Source: Catenibacillus scindens (lineage in GTDB: Bacteria; Bacillota; Clostridia; Lachnospirales; Lachnospiraceae). From it: a stretch of DNA of 64,000 bases. A program made the translations under genes and the position numbers. The stretch lies in assembly GCF_014202115.1 (NCBI RefSeq), contig NZ_JACHFW010000003.1:230582-294581 (forward strand). The letters run 5' to 3'. Under the pieces are notes generated by a model. The model saw only the letters and a list, made by a program, of their open reading frames with translations, made no database searches and had not been told where the DNA came from. Positions within the stretch are counted from its first letter, which is position 1. Each line of letters starts with the position of its first letter. Below are positions 7,990 through 16,847 of the stretch, one piece after another.

Positions 7990-9453
7990 TTACTGTTCGC
8001 AGGCTTTGATCACATTAAGCCGCTCAATATTGGCATCTTCCGGGCCGGTCATAGAACAGCCCTTCTCTTTGGCATACAAAATATAGTCAATAATGGGCCG
8101 GGTAATCCGCTCTCCCGGCGCAAGTATAGGTATCCCCGGCGGATAACACATGACAAACTCACTGCATATCCAGCCTTCCGCCTCTTCCAGCTTCAGAGAT
8201 ACCTTATCGGCATAAAATGCGTCCTGGGGGGATACAGCCACTTCCGGCTCAATATATTCCTGGCTCATCAGGCTTACCCGAGCTCTTGCAAATCTGCGGC
8301 GGACCTCAGCCATGGCGCTGACCAGCCGCTCAATATCCCTGGGACGGTCGCCAATAGAAATATAGGCCAATATATTTCCCAGATCTCCAAATTCGATCTG
8401 TATATCATACTCATCCCGGAGCAGATCATAAACCTCAATCCCCGCCAGCCCTACCGGCAGAGTATTGACCGACAGCTTGGTCACATCAAAATCATAAACG
8501 CTGTCTCCGTTGCACAATTCCCTGGAGTAAGCGTAATAGCCGCCGATATTATTAATCTCCTCCCTGGCATATTCCGCCATGCGCACCACCTGGGCAAATG
8601 CCTCTTTGCCCCTGAGGGCCAGATTGCGCCTGGAAATATCCAGACTGGACAACAGAAGATAGGAGGCGCTGGTGGTCTGGGTCAGATTAATGATCTGACG
8701 CACATACCCCTCCGGCATTGTAGGGCCTGTCAGAAGAATAGAACTCTGAGTCAGGCTTCCGCCGGATTTGTGCATGGAAACCGCCGCCATATCCGCCCCG
8801 GCCGCCATAGCGGACACTGGAAGACCTTCGCCAAAATAAAAATGAGTCCCGTGAGCCTCGTCCACCAGACAGTACATCCCATATTTGTGGGCCAGCTTCA
8901 CAATTGATCTTAAATCCGAACAGATTCCATAATATGTGGGATTATTTACAAAAATCGCCTTGGCATCAGGATTTTCCCGGATGGCCTTTTCCACCTGTGC
9001 CACGCTCATCCCCAGGGGGATTCCAAGGTCATCGTTGCACTCCGGGTTCACATAGACCGGCACTGCTCCGCACAACACCATAGCGCACATAACACTTCGG
9101 TGGACATTCCTGGGCAAAATGATCTTCTCCCCCCGCTTGGCCACAGACAATACCATGGCCTGAACAGCGCTGGTGGTCCCTCCCACCATCAAAAAGGCGT
9201 GGGCGGCGCCAAAAGCCTGAGCCGCCAAAATCTCCGCATCCCTTATAACGGAAATGGGATGGCAGAGATTGTCCAGAGGCTTCATGGAATTTACATCCAT
9301 CCCCACACAGCGTTCCCCAAGGAGGGCCGTCAGTTCCGGATTTCCCCGGCCTCTTTTGTGTCCCGGCACATCAAAAGGCACTACCCGCATTTTACGAAAC
9401 TCTTCCAGTGCCTCATAGATTGGCGCCCGCTCCTGAGAAAGCTTTTCTTTCAT
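7990..9453 (-). CDS. speA: PLP-dependent arginine (or lysine/ornithine) decarboxylase, fold type I
   Basis: A 487-residue Orn/Lys/Arg decarboxylase of the short SpeA type of Bacillus. Visible: PFDVPGHKRGRG (N-terminal signature), FLMVGGTTSAVQAM (phosphate loop), NPTYYG, DEAHGTHFYF, and SMHKSGGSLTQSS with the PLP lysine. Arginine as substrate is inferred from the agmatinase gene in the same operon. The ATG at 9451-9453 is chosen: TAGGAG lies nine bases upstream, while the upstream TTG abuts it. A palindromic insertion (9480-9577) separates it from speD. Confidence 0.9.
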   Translation of the reverse strand: MKEKLSQERAPIYEALEEFRKMRVVPFDVPGHKRGRGNPELTALLGERCVGMDVNSMKPLDNLCHPISVIRDAEILAAQAFGAAHAFLMVGGTTSAVQAMVLSVAKRGEKIILPRNVHRSVMCAMVLCGAVPVYVNPECNDDLGIPLGMSVAQVEKAIRENPDAKAIFVNNPTYYGICSDLRSIVKLAHKYGMYCLVDEAHGTHFYFGEGLPVSAMAAGADMAAVSMHKSGGSLTQSSILLTGPTMPEGYVRQIINLTQTTSASYLLLSSLDISRRNLALRGKEAFAQVVRMAEYAREEINNIGGYYAYSRELCNGDSVYDFDVTKLSVNTLPVGLAGIEVYDLLRDEYDIQIEFGDLGNILAYISIGDRPRDIERLVSAMAEVRRRFARARVSLMSQEYIEPEVAVSPQDAFYADKVSLKLEEAEGWICSEFVMCYPPGIPILAPGERITRPIIDYILYAKEKGCSMTGPEDANIERLNVIKACEQ

Positions 9454-9479
9454 GCCCCTCAACTCCTATCTTTTAGTTG

Positions 9480-9577
9480 GTTACAATTCGCAGTCCGATT
9501 TGAAGCAGTTACCCACCTTCTTACGAGCAAGCTCGACAAATCTGTGTAACTGCTTCAAATCGACTGTAAATAGTAAC
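9480..9577. repeat. Palindromic MITE-like element, copy 1
   Basis: Termini GTTACAATTCGCAGTC (9480-9495) and GACTGTAAATAGTAAC (9562-9577) are imperfect inverted repeats. An inner hairpin has perfect 16-base arms, GATTTGAAGCAGTTAC (9497-9512) and its complement (9546-9561). The flanks TTTAGTTG (9472-9479) and TTTAGTTG (9578-9585) are an exact 8-bp target duplication that includes the speD stop codon. The core reads CGTAAGAAGGTG on the minus strand, shared with other copies in the window. Confidence 0.85.
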
Positions 9578-9578
9578 T

Positions 9579-10343
9579 TTAGTTGCTGTAAATATTGCGC
9601 CCGCTGAAAATCTCGATCATCTCCCGGCGCAGATTATTCATGATCTCCAGCCGCACTTTCGGCGGAAGCTCATAGACATCGGTCTTAAACAGATAATTCT
9701 GAAGATCAATTTCTTTAATCATCATCTTTGTATGAAAAATATTGGAATCGTACACATTGATATCCACTGTGTCATACCGGTTTAACGTCTCCTGGGCAAT
9801 GTAATCCTGAATAGACGTGATCGTATGATCAAGAAAAAGTTTCTTTCCATTAACATCTCTTGTAAAGCCCCGGACACGGTAATCCATAGTAATAATGTCC
9901 GAATCAAAGGAGGAGATCAGATAATCCAGAGTGGATAAAGGCGTGATTTCCCCGCAGGTTGCGACGTCAATATCCACCCGGAATGTGGCCAGACATGTCT
10001 CCGGGTGATATTCCGGATAAGTGTGGACCGTCACATGGCTTTTGTCCAGATGGGCCAACTGGGTCCTGCCTGCAGGAGTCATAGAGCCTTCTGCAATAAG
10101 AATGGCCACCGACGCCCCCTGAGGCTCGTAATCCTGCTTTGCTATATTCAGTACCTTCGCGCCGATCATATCCGTCAGATCCGTCAGGATCTTAGTCAAG
10201 CGCTCGGAATTGTACTGGGAATCAATATATGCAATATAATCCCGCTGCTCCCTGGCCGTCTTAGCGTAACAGACATCATAAATATTAAAACTTAACGCCT
10301 TTGTCAGATTATTAAATCCATATAACTTTAACTTATCCACCAC
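9579..10343 (-). CDS. speD: S-adenosylmethionine decarboxylase proenzyme (E. coli type)
   Basis: About 254 residues, collinear with E. coli Spe[49 protein letters not shown] (Lys-Ser is the self-cleavage site giving the pyruvoyl group), STCGEITPL and [15 protein letters not shown]. It produces decarboxylated AdoMet for speE. The start is GTG at 10341-10343 (or the next GTG), with GGGAGGG upstream; a 56-residue upstream extension has no homology to SpeD and is rejected. First gene of the operon. The leader to 10480 holds two hairpins (GGACGCGC/GCGCGTCC at 10388-10405 and GGAAACGG/CCGTTTCC at 10452-10479). Confidence 0.93.
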   Translation of the reverse strand: MVDKLKLYGFNNLTKALSFNIYDVCYAKTAREQRDYIAYIDSQYNSERLTKILTDLTDMIGAKVLNIAKQDYEPQGASVAILIAEGSMTPAGRTQLAHLDKSHVTVHTYPEYHPETCLATFRVDIDVATCGEITPLSTLDYLISSFDSDIITMDYRVRGFTRDVNGKKLFLDHTITSIQDYIAQETLNRYDTVDINVYDSNIFHTKMMIKEIDLQNYLFKTDVYELPPKVRLEIMNNLRREMIEIFSGRNIYSN

Positions 10344-10483
10344 GGTTCTCCCTCCCGTTTTATTTCTGCGGACAGTGAGCCAAGCGGACGCGCTTGCGCG
10401 TCCATTTAGCGAGCGCCGGAGCAACACGTTCCGCCTGTGAACTCCCGCGCCGGAAACGGCCGCTTTAGCAACCGTTTCCCATG

Positions 10484-10523
10484 AAAAAAACGCAAGCAGA
10501 AGTATCTGCACATTCTGCTTGCG
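10484..10523 (-). terminator. Strong Rho-independent terminator upstream of speD
   Basis: On the minus strand, arms CGCAAGCAGAA (10513-10523) and TTCTGCTTGCG (10491-10501) form a perfect 11-bp stem followed by T7. It ends the structured region 10524-10880 and lies about 140 bases before speD, so it could be an independent RNA end or an attenuator. Confidence 0.85.
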
Positions 10524-10880
10524 TAATCATCCATTATGAATAAAGTCACGAACCCGCAGTCTCAAAGTTCTGTCATACAGATGACCACGTTCCGGCTTTC
10601 GTAAATACCAATTCAAACGGATTCCTTCGCACAGAGTCTATATAGCAAATATCTTACTTTTACTACTCTTATTGATCGTTTCACAAGTTGATGTGCGGTG
10701 ATCGCACTGGTTATAAAGTGACCAACTTATAAAATTTGAGCTTCTAACTCAATCAATAAGGCAACAAATGTTGCCAATCGGCAGTTGACCCGGCTGTCCG
10801 TATGGCCTTTACCCGAAACCGCGATCCGTCCGGGTGGTCAAAAGAATATTTGCATGGAAACTCAACTCTAAGCTATGAAA
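10484..10880 (-). ncRNA. Candidate structured RNA or leader upstream of the polyamine operon
   Basis: About 390 bases without a convincing protein frame on the minus strand, ending in the strong terminator at 10484-10523. Local stems: GGCAACA/TGTTGCC (around 10760-10775), TGAGTT.../AGCTCA, GTGCG/CGCAC (around 10693-10707) enclosed by AAGTTG/CAACTT, and a long-range CTTATTGAT/ATCAATAAG that encloses both in a multibranch junction. A GC-rich 5' part can pair CCCGG with CCGGG. It does not match tmRNA, RNase P RNA, SAM, lysine, cobalamin or guanidine riboswitch signatures that I know. It may also be the 3' UTR of the upstream beta-helix gene. Confidence 0.4.
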
Positions 10881-10901
10881 TCCCATGACAGGCTCATTTT
10901 A

Positions 10902-12920
10902 TTATATTTTCCGAAAAATGTCAATGCTTTTTACACTGCCCGCAAAGGGACCGGGAAGAGGTATCATTTTCCGTTTTTCTCCACAATAATCTGTATCAAA
11001 AATAATCGGTGTTCCATCGGGAGCTTCAAACTTCTGCTCCGGTTCAAAAGCCTCCCCAAGATAGCCGGTTGTCACAAGAATCGTGTCCATATCCGGCATA
11101 TGATCATAGAGATCTGTATCAAAGTATATCCTTCCGTCGGCCTCCTTCAACTCAAAATTTACAGCCGCGTCAGTCACCTGGCAGAAGTCCCTCTCCCCGT
11201 CATAAGGCTGGGCGCCGTTAAAATACACGTTGCCGCCGGAATACACCGGAAGATGATCATAATAGAAATCCTTCCCTGTGTGGGCGGTCACTGTCTCATA
11301 AGTAAACTGCCCAAAATAAGTTTTGGCATCGGGATAACCGTCATAAGGCTTTGTCCCGCAGATAAGATTGCACTGGTTCAGGCCGTCCGCGTGATCTTTC
11401 GTCACCTGGTCTTTAATGCCATCCGGCACCGGCTGCTGAACAAAAATATTGTTGTAAAAACGGGCGTCCCCGTGAAGAATCGTCATAAAACCGGCAATTT
11501 CCGTGCGGTGAGGCACATGGTAAGGCGTATACCTCGGCGTCGGAAGATTGACACCGCCGTTATCGGTGCCGTTGCCTACCCATGTGAATGAACCGGCGAT
11601 AAGATTGTGGACAAATGCCAGTCCCTGGGTACTTAGGCGGCAGGCGCAGGCCGACAGCAGGAGATTGTTGTCCACAAGGGTCGGTCCATGGGAAACCTCA
11701 ATAAAAATATCTTCTCCAAGAGCCAGCCCATTACTGATTATTGTCCCTTCAGGGGGAACGTTGTCATGGAACAGATTTCCTGTGACGCGGGTTCCCTGAG
11801 CCTGCCAGTCCAGCCACAGCCCCCTGGTACAATGATGAAAATGGTTCCTGCGGATGATCACGTCAATAGCCGCGTGAAGTTTTATTCCGCCGATCTCAGC
11901 GCCCCCAAGATCCTGCATGTTGTTAATATGATGAATGTGATTGTCCTCAATAATGGAGAAAACACAGCCCAGATGTCCTACGATACCCGTCTGGCCGCAG
12001 TCATGGATATTGCAGCCCCGGATAATGTGGGAACCGATATTTTCTTTTGTCCAGCCCTCTCTCTGAGCCTGGCAGATCGCGTCCCGCTCCGTCTGTGTGC
12101 CATCCTTAAAAAACCGAGTTGTCCATTTATTTTCATTTTCCGGCTGGAGATATTTACCCAGGGAAATACCGCTGCATCTGGAATGGGAAATTTCACAATT
12201 TTCAATAATCCATCCTTTAGACCAGTGAGGGCCGACCATCCCTTCCTGCTCAGCCGTTGGCGGAGCCCATGTGGTTGCCGCCTGGCGCACCGTAAAACCG
12301 GACAGTGTAATATAATTTACTCCTGTCTTATCAGGGTAAAAACAATTTCTGCGCACGTTGATCTCCACATTCTCGCAGTTTGGGTCAGCCCCCTGGAAAT
12401 TTGCGTAAATTTCCGTAAAATCGCCGGACTGACATGTATACCAGCGGTACAGCGTTCCCTCCGGGTCCCAGGACCGGTAATCCATCACGGGATTTTTAAT
12501 ATCCTCCAGTGAAAATGACTCATACATCGCCTTTCCATTGAGATAAACCTCCCCGGTATGGGCCGGGTCCGGAGAGAAATACCAGTCCCCGGAAATCACC
12601 GTTGTATATGGATTGTAATTGCCAAAAAGGGTGTTTGGCACTCTGGCCATCCACACATTCCCCTCACAGTGTTTCCAGCCTTTAACCGGCTCCGCTCCGG
12701 TAATCACCGCCGCCAGAGGCTCCTGAGAGCGATAGATGATCCTGTGGTCATTATCCGTACCTCCATTGACAGGATTGACATACTCCCGGTAGATTCCCGG
12801 TGCCACAATAATTTCGTCCCCGGCCACGGCAATCCCCGCTGCCTCACGGATTGTTTTAAAAGGACTTTCCTTTGTTCCCCAGCCATTGATTTTGGCGTTG
12901 GCAGATACATAATAAATCAT
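10902..12920 (-). CDS. Right-handed parallel beta-helix protein, probable carbohydrate-active enzyme
   Basis: About 672 residues with no signal peptide. The N-terminus YYVSANAKINGWGTKESPFK plus TIREAAGIAVAGDEIIVAPG is the DUF1565-like cap of beta-helix polysaccharide enzymes. A beta-helix with repeated IIRGCNIHDCG, IIEDNHIHHINN and VIIRRNHFHHC coils follows (about 200-480), and a C-terminal beta domain. The layout resembles GH141-like beta-helix glycosidases, but I cannot assign a family. ATG at 12918-12920 is 11 bases after AGGAGG; ATG 12927-12929 is only 2 bases from it. Divergent from the AraC gene, which is its likely regulator. Confidence 0.7.
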   Translation of the reverse strand: MIYYVSANAKINGWGTKESPFKTIREAAGIAVAGDEIIVAPGIYREYVNPVNGGTDNDHRIIYRSQEPLAAVITGAEPVKGWKHCEGNVWMARVPNTLFGNYNPYTTVISGDWYFSPDPAHTGEVYLNGKAMYESFSLEDIKNPVMDYRSWDPEGTLYRWYTCQSGDFTEIYANFQGADPNCENVEINVRRNCFYPDKTGVNYITLSGFTVRQAATTWAPPTAEQEGMVGPHWSKGWIIENCEISHSRCSGISLGKYLQPENENKWTTRFFKDGTQTERDAICQAQREGWTKENIGSHIIRGCNIHDCGQTGIVGHLGCVFSIIEDNHIHHINNMQDLGGAEIGGIKLHAAIDVIIRRNHFHHCTRGLWLDWQAQGTRVTGNLFHDNVPPEGTIISNGLALGEDIFIEVSHGPTLVDNNLLLSACACRLSTQGLAFVHNLIAGSFTWVGNGTDNGGVNLPTPRYTPYHVPHRTEIAGFMTILHGDARFYNNIFVQQPVPDGIKDQVTKDHADGLNQCNLICGTKPYDGYPDAKTYFGQFTYETVTAHTGKDFYYDHLPVYSGGNVYFNGAQPYDGERDFCQVTDAAVNFELKEADGRIYFDTDLYDHMPDMDTILVTTGYLGEAFEPEQKFEAPDGTPIIFDTDYCGEKRKMIPLPGPFAGSVKSIDIFRKI

Positions 12921-12966
12921 ACGCCCCATTTCCTCCTTGACTTTACTTTCTATTGGTAAATATAAT

Positions 12967-13025
12967 GTAACTATTCAGCCATGCGGCTGTTTTAATAAAA
13001 ATAAGATGCATGGCTGAATAGTCAC
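12967..13025. repeat. Palindromic MITE-like element, short copy
   Basis: Arms GTAACTATTCAGCCATGC (12967-12984) and GCATGGCTGAATAGTCAC (13008-13025) pair at 17 of 18 positions around a 23-base loop. The flanks AATATAAT (12959-12966) and AATATAAT (13026-13033) are exact 8-bp direct repeats, a target duplication. It lies between the divergent beta-helix and AraC genes, so it may affect their promoters. Confidence 0.8.
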
Positions 13026-13176
13026 AATATAATTATAATGAAAATAAAGTTTAAAAGATATCCCTATACTGTCTGAAAATATAAAAATCCTGCCAACTCA
13101 CAGCCATCCGACTTTAACAAACTCAAAAGTACGTCTCTGTGCGGCATTCGGCTTTGGCAGATTTTCCATGTGAAAG

Positions 13177-14109
13177 GTGATGATCCTCTTGCCTGTAATG
13201 CCCATCCTTATAGACAGCAGACAAAAAGAACGGATTTTATTCCGCAATGAAATGCTGCCCTACAGCCTTTACACCCCAAACCCTCATGGCTGTCTCCTTG
13301 GAGATATTCCCTGGCACTGGCATGACGAATTTGAATTTGGAAGCCTGCTTAGGGGCAGTATCCTTTACAAAACCAGCCGCCACGAATATATACTTCGTGA
13401 AGGGGACGGCATTTTTATTAATTCGGGAACACTGCACTATCTTCATCCCCTGGAACCCAGAGAAAATGTTTTATTCCAATCTCAGTTTTTTAGCGGAGAA
13501 TTTCTCGCCGGCGCCCGGGGCAACCTTTTTGACCTGAAATACATCGCCCCGGTGCAGGGACAAAAACTTCTGGACGCCCGCCCCCTTTACCGGGAAAATT
13601 CCAGGGATGCCTCCTTTCTTGACAAGCTGCTGGACGCCTCCCGCATAGCTCAAAGTGATGAGGCTTTTTCCCAGCTTCGCCTGCGCAGTCTGTTTTCTGC
13701 GCTGTGGGAAGATGTCTACCGCTGGGCCGCCGAAACAGGCAGTGAAAATGCCCCTTCGCCGTATTCAGAGGACGAACGCATTAAAGACATGCTCTCCTTT
13801 ATACAGCAAAATTTCAGCCACCGGCTGACTGTCCGACAGATTGCCGGCGTCATCCCCATCAGCGAACGGGAGTGCTATCGGCTTTTTAAGAAGCATCTGG
13901 GGATCAGCCCGGTGGAGTACCTGACAGACATAAGACTCCAGAAAGCGCGGGAGCTTCTCATTGAAAGTGACAAATGTATTTTAGACATTGCCCTGGAAAC
14001 CGGCTTTGGAAGCAGCAGCTACTTTGGTAAAATTTTCAAACATCAGATAGGGATAACCCCGAAAGCATACCGCCAAAACAATACCGGCGGTGAAATACCC
14101 CTGCTGTAA
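13177..14109 (+). CDS. AraC-family transcriptional regulator
   Basis: About 310 residues. The N-terminal cupin sensor (residues about 35-120, WHWHDEFEF and GDGIFINSGTLHYLHPL) suggests sugar binding. The C-terminal double helix-turn-helix (about 205-305) reads MLSFIQQNFSHRLTVRQIAG, ISERECYRLFKKHLGISPVEYL and SSYFGKIFKHQIGITPKAYR. It is divergent from the beta-helix gene, which it probably controls. The start is unsure: GTG 13177, ATG 13180 and TTG 13189 are all in frame, and AAAGGTG favours the TTG by spacing. Confidence 0.85.
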   Translation: MMILLPVMPILIDSRQKERILFRNEMLPYSLYTPNPHGCLLGDIPWHWHDEFEFGSLLRGSILYKTSRHEYILREGDGIFINSGTLHYLHPLEPRENVLFQSQFFSGEFLAGARGNLFDLKYIAPVQGQKLLDARPLYRENSRDASFLDKLLDASRIAQSDEAFSQLRLRSLFSALWEDVYRWAAETGSENAPSPYSEDERIKDMLSFIQQNFSHRLTVRQIAGVIPISERECYRLFKKHLGISPVEYLTDIRLQKARELLIESDKCILDIALETGFGSSSYFGKIFKHQIGITPKAYRQNNTGGEIPLL

Positions 14110-14215
14110 CAGTTCCGCCCGTCCATTCCTGATGGCAAAACTGTTACTCGGAGTTTTACATTTCCCATATTGACAATCCCTGAAAGATATGATAACACAT
14201 GATTAGAGAAAATAA

Positions 14216-14250
14216 GGACTGTCCGGTCATTTGCCGGGCAGTCCAATTTT
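14216..14250 (+). terminator. Hairpin between AraC and MATE genes
   Basis: Stem GGACTGTCCGG (14216-14226) and CCGGGCAGTCC (14234-14244), followed by AATTTT. It is placed to end the AraC transcript or act in the leader of the MATE gene. A weak palindrome GTAACAGTT/AACTGTTAC (14106-14147) just before it may be an old copy of the window's insertion family, without target duplication. Confidence 0.55.
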
Positions 14251-14265
14251 GCGAGGGAAAATGAT

Positions 14266-15636
14266 ATGAATGAAACAAAGTCACCAACTGTAAAAAATGC
14301 CATTACCGAGGGCGTTATCTGGAAGCAGCTTCTGATCTTTTTCTTTCCCATTTTGCTGGGAACGTTTTTTCAGCAAATTTATAACACCGCTGACGCCATT
14401 GTGGTGGGACGTTTTGTTGGAAAAGAAGCCCTGGCCTGCGTCGGCGGTTCCACCGCCCAGATTATTAATCTGATCGTCGGATTTTTCGTCGGCCTCTCTT
14501 CCGGCGCCACTGTTGTCTTAGCCCAGTACTACGGCGCGAAAGATAAAAATAATGTGGAACGGGCCATGCACACAGCGGCCGCTTTTGCCATCATCGGCGG
14601 CCTGATCATTACTGTTCTGGGCATTGTCCTTACACCACAGATGCTTGCGCTGCTTAATACTCCAAAAAATCTTATGGAAGGATCCTCCCTTTATCTGCGC
14701 ATTTATTTTGCCGGCGCCCTGTTTGTATTTATCTACAATATCGGATCCGGACTGCTTCGGGCTGTGGGGGACTCTAAACGGCCGCTGTACTTTCTCATCA
14801 TCTGCTGCTGTTTAAACATTGTCCTGGATCTTGTTCTCGTCGTCGGCGCTCATATGGGCGTGGCTGGCGTTGCCATAGGCACTTTCCTCTCCCAGGGCGT
14901 CAGCGCCATCCTGATCGTTATCACACTGATGCGCACCAGGGATATGTACCAGCTTCACCCACGCAAGATCCACCTTCACGGAAATATTTTTAAATCCCTT
15001 TTGAAAATCGGTCTTCCGGCAGGATTTGAATCCGTCCTTTACACCATCTCCAATATGATCATCCAGGCATCCTTAAATTCTTTTGGAACGGATACGGTCG
15101 CCGCCTGGACAGCCTACGGCAAGATGGATTCCCTGTTCTGGATGGTTTTAAGCGCCTTTGGTATTTCCATCACAACGTTTGTAGGACAAAACTTCGGTGC
15201 AAAAAAATACGACCGTATGCGAAAAAGCGTCCGTGTCTGCCTTGGACTGGCTATTGCCGTCTCCCTGATCCTCACTGTATTTTTCCTGTTCCTGGGGCAC
15301 TATGTTTTTATGCTGTTTACCACAGACGCCGGCGTTATTGATATCGGCATGGGTATTTTGCGGATCATGGTTCCCGGTTACACCATCTATGTATTTATTG
15401 AGATTCTCGCAGGCGCCCTTCGGGGAACCGGTGATGTGATCATCCCAATGACCATCACCTGCGGCGGCATATGTGTGCTGCGTGTGATCTGGATATTCAT
15501 CGCCATGCCTATGCGCCCGCAGATCAGCACCATCATTTACAGCTATCCCATCTCCTGGGTCATCACCGCCATTCTTTTTATCTGCTACTACACATTCAGG
15601 CAGCGCCAGCGGATGAAAAAAGAAAAGGAAAATTAA
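14266..15636 (+). CDS. MATE-family cation/drug antiporter
   Basis: A 456-residue integral membrane protein with about 12 hydrophobic segments. ILLGTFFQQIYNTADAIVVGRFVGKEALA is split here only to identify the family: the QQIYNTADAIVVGRFVG segment and its second-half counterpart LPAGFESVLYTISNMI are typical of DinF/NorM-like MATE transporters. Probable Na+ or H+ driven export of organic cations. The start ATG 14266 has GAGGG upstream. It is transcribed alone; no regulator beyond the neighbouring AraC gene is evident. Confidence 0.88.
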   Translation: MNETKSPTVKNAITEGVIWKQLLIFFFPILLGTFFQQIYNTADAIVVGRFVGKEALACVGGSTAQIINLIVGFFVGLSSGATVVLAQYYGAKDKNNVERAMHTAAAFAIIGGLIITVLGIVLTPQMLALLNTPKNLMEGSSLYLRIYFAGALFVFIYNIGSGLLRAVGDSKRPLYFLIICCCLNIVLDLVLVVGAHMGVAGVAIGTFLSQGVSAILIVITLMRTRDMYQLHPRKIHLHGNIFKSLLKIGLPAGFESVLYTISNMIIQASLNSFGTDTVAAWTAYGKMDSLFWMVLSAFGISITTFVGQNFGAKKYDRMRKSVRVCLGLAIAVSLILTVFFLFLGHYVFMLFTTDAGVIDIGMGILRIMVPGYTIYVFIEILAGALRGTGDVIIPMTITCGGICVLRVIWIFIAMPMRPQISTIIYSYPISWVITAILFICYYTFRQRQRMKKEKEN

Positions 15637-15650
15637 TCATCTGAAGCAAA

Positions 15651-15693
15651 GAGGGTGTCCCGCCAGCCATCACATGGCTTTTGGGGTACCCTC
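15651..15693. terminator. Hairpin between convergent MATE and alcohol dehydrogenase genes
   Basis: GAGGGTGTCCC and GGGGTACCCTC form an imperfect stem with an internal AGCCAT/ATGGCT hairpin. Its position between convergent stops suggests a bidirectional terminator, though no long T run follows. Confidence 0.5.
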
Positions 15694-15704
15694 AATCACT
15701 ATAT

Positions 15705-16847
15705 TTACATCGCTGCCCGATAAAGATCAGCGATCTCTGCTTCCGTAAAAACAACGGGATTACTGGCCACGCCTGCGGCTGAAACCTTCATACAATTATG
15801 GGCCATCCAGGGGATATCCGCTTCTTCGATCCCTAGATCCGATAATGTGCAGCTCAGATCCAGTTCCCCTATAAAGGCGCGGATCCGTTCTCCACAGTCT
15901 GTCGCGTCCCTTCCGCCAAAAATCCTGGAGATCTCACCATACTTTTCAGGACAGCCCTTAAATGATGCCTCGATCACAACAGGAGTAAGCGCTGCAAGGC
16001 CCTGTCCATGAACAATATCTTTCAGGCCGCTGACCGGATGTTCCATGCCGTGGGCTAAAGTAACGCCGGCGGTGTTAATAACCATTCCACCGATGGTACT
16101 TGCCAGTGTGATTTTATCCCACGCCTCCCCATCATCTTTGTGCTTATAGGCCTTTACAAGACAGTCCGCGGTCAGCTTCATAGCATACAAAGCCAGAGCG
16201 TCTGTAAAGGGCTGCGCCATTCGGGATGTATACGCCTCCATACTGTGGCATAGGGCGTCAAAACCGACAGACGCCAGCACTTTTCCAGGCATGGTCATCA
16301 TACACTCCGGATCTACAACAGACACTGCGGGAATAATGGCATTGCAGCGAAGGGATTTTTTATCATTGTTTTCCGGATTCGTCAGGACGGCGAATCCGTT
16401 GCCCTCTGACCCGGTACCGCAGGTGGTAGGTATCACCAAAACAGGCAATGCCTTCCGGCTGAATTTCCGATTAAAAATATAGTCGTTGATATCCCCGGTA
16501 TTGACCGCCATAAAAGCGATGGCTTTTCCACAATCCATCACGCTTCCGCCGCCGACAGCCACAACCATGTCACATTCTTCCTTCACAGCCATGCTGGCGC
16601 CTTCCAGAGCCGTGGTTGTCAGAGGATTCTTGGATGCCCTGTCAAAGAGTACATGGCCTATTCCTGCCGCCTCCAGGGCTGTGACCACTTTATCATACAA
16701 CCCTGATTTTTTCGCGCTGTTTTGTCCGGTAACAATCAGCGCCTTTTTCCCGTACGGCTTTGCCATCTCTCCAATCTGCCGGATCTTTCCTCGGCCAAAA
16801 ACAATATTCACCGGAAGATAGTAGGAGAAATCCATCGTCTTATACAT
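15705..16847 (-). CDS. Iron-containing alcohol dehydrogenase, possibly 4-hydroxybutyrate dehydrogenase
   Basis: A 380-residue group III Fe-alcohol dehydrogenase. NAD site: AVGGGSVMDCGKAIA; metal-site region: GFDALCHSMEAYTSR (Asp/His ligands) and AHGMEHPVSGLKDIVHGQGLA (two further His). The ATG at 16845-16847 overlaps the stop of the truncated GABA-aminotransferase gene. Together they recall GABA fermentation, with succinate semialdehyde reduced to 4-hydroxybutyrate; that substrate is inference. The longer frame upstream overlaps the aminotransferase and is rejected. Confidence 0.85.
   Translation of the reverse strand: MYKTMDFSYYLPVNIVFGRGKIRQIGEMAKPYGKKALIVTGQNSAKKSGLYDKVVTALEAAGIGHVLFDRASKNPLTTTALEGASMAVKEECDMVVAVGGGSVMDCGKAIAFMAVNTGDINDYIFNRKFSRKALPVLVIPTTCGTGSEGNGFAVLTNPENNDKKSLRCNAIIPAVSVVDPECMMTMPGKVLASVGFDALCHSMEAYTSRMAQPFTDALALYAMKLTADCLVKAYKHKDDGEAWDKITLASTIGGMVINTAGVTLAHGMEHPVSGLKDIVHGQGLAALTPVVIEASFKGCPEKYGEISRIFGGRDATDCGERIRAFIGELDLSCTLSDLGIEEADIPWMAHNCMKVSAAGVASNPVVFTEAEIADLYRAAM

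Noticed and set aside
10344..10511. A 56-residue N-terminal extension of SpeD starting at 10511
   Set aside because: It has no SpeD homology, runs through hairpins and the terminator stem region, and the GTG at 10343 has a proper ribosome site.
10875..12512. Long plus-strand open frames opposite the beta-helix gene
   Set aside because: They are antisense shadows with no ribosome sites; the minus-strand frame has clear beta-helix repeats.
14106..14147. Another palindromic insertion (GTAACAGTT/AACTGTTAC)
   Set aside because: The ends resemble the family, but no 8-bp target duplication is present, so it is not counted as a proven copy.
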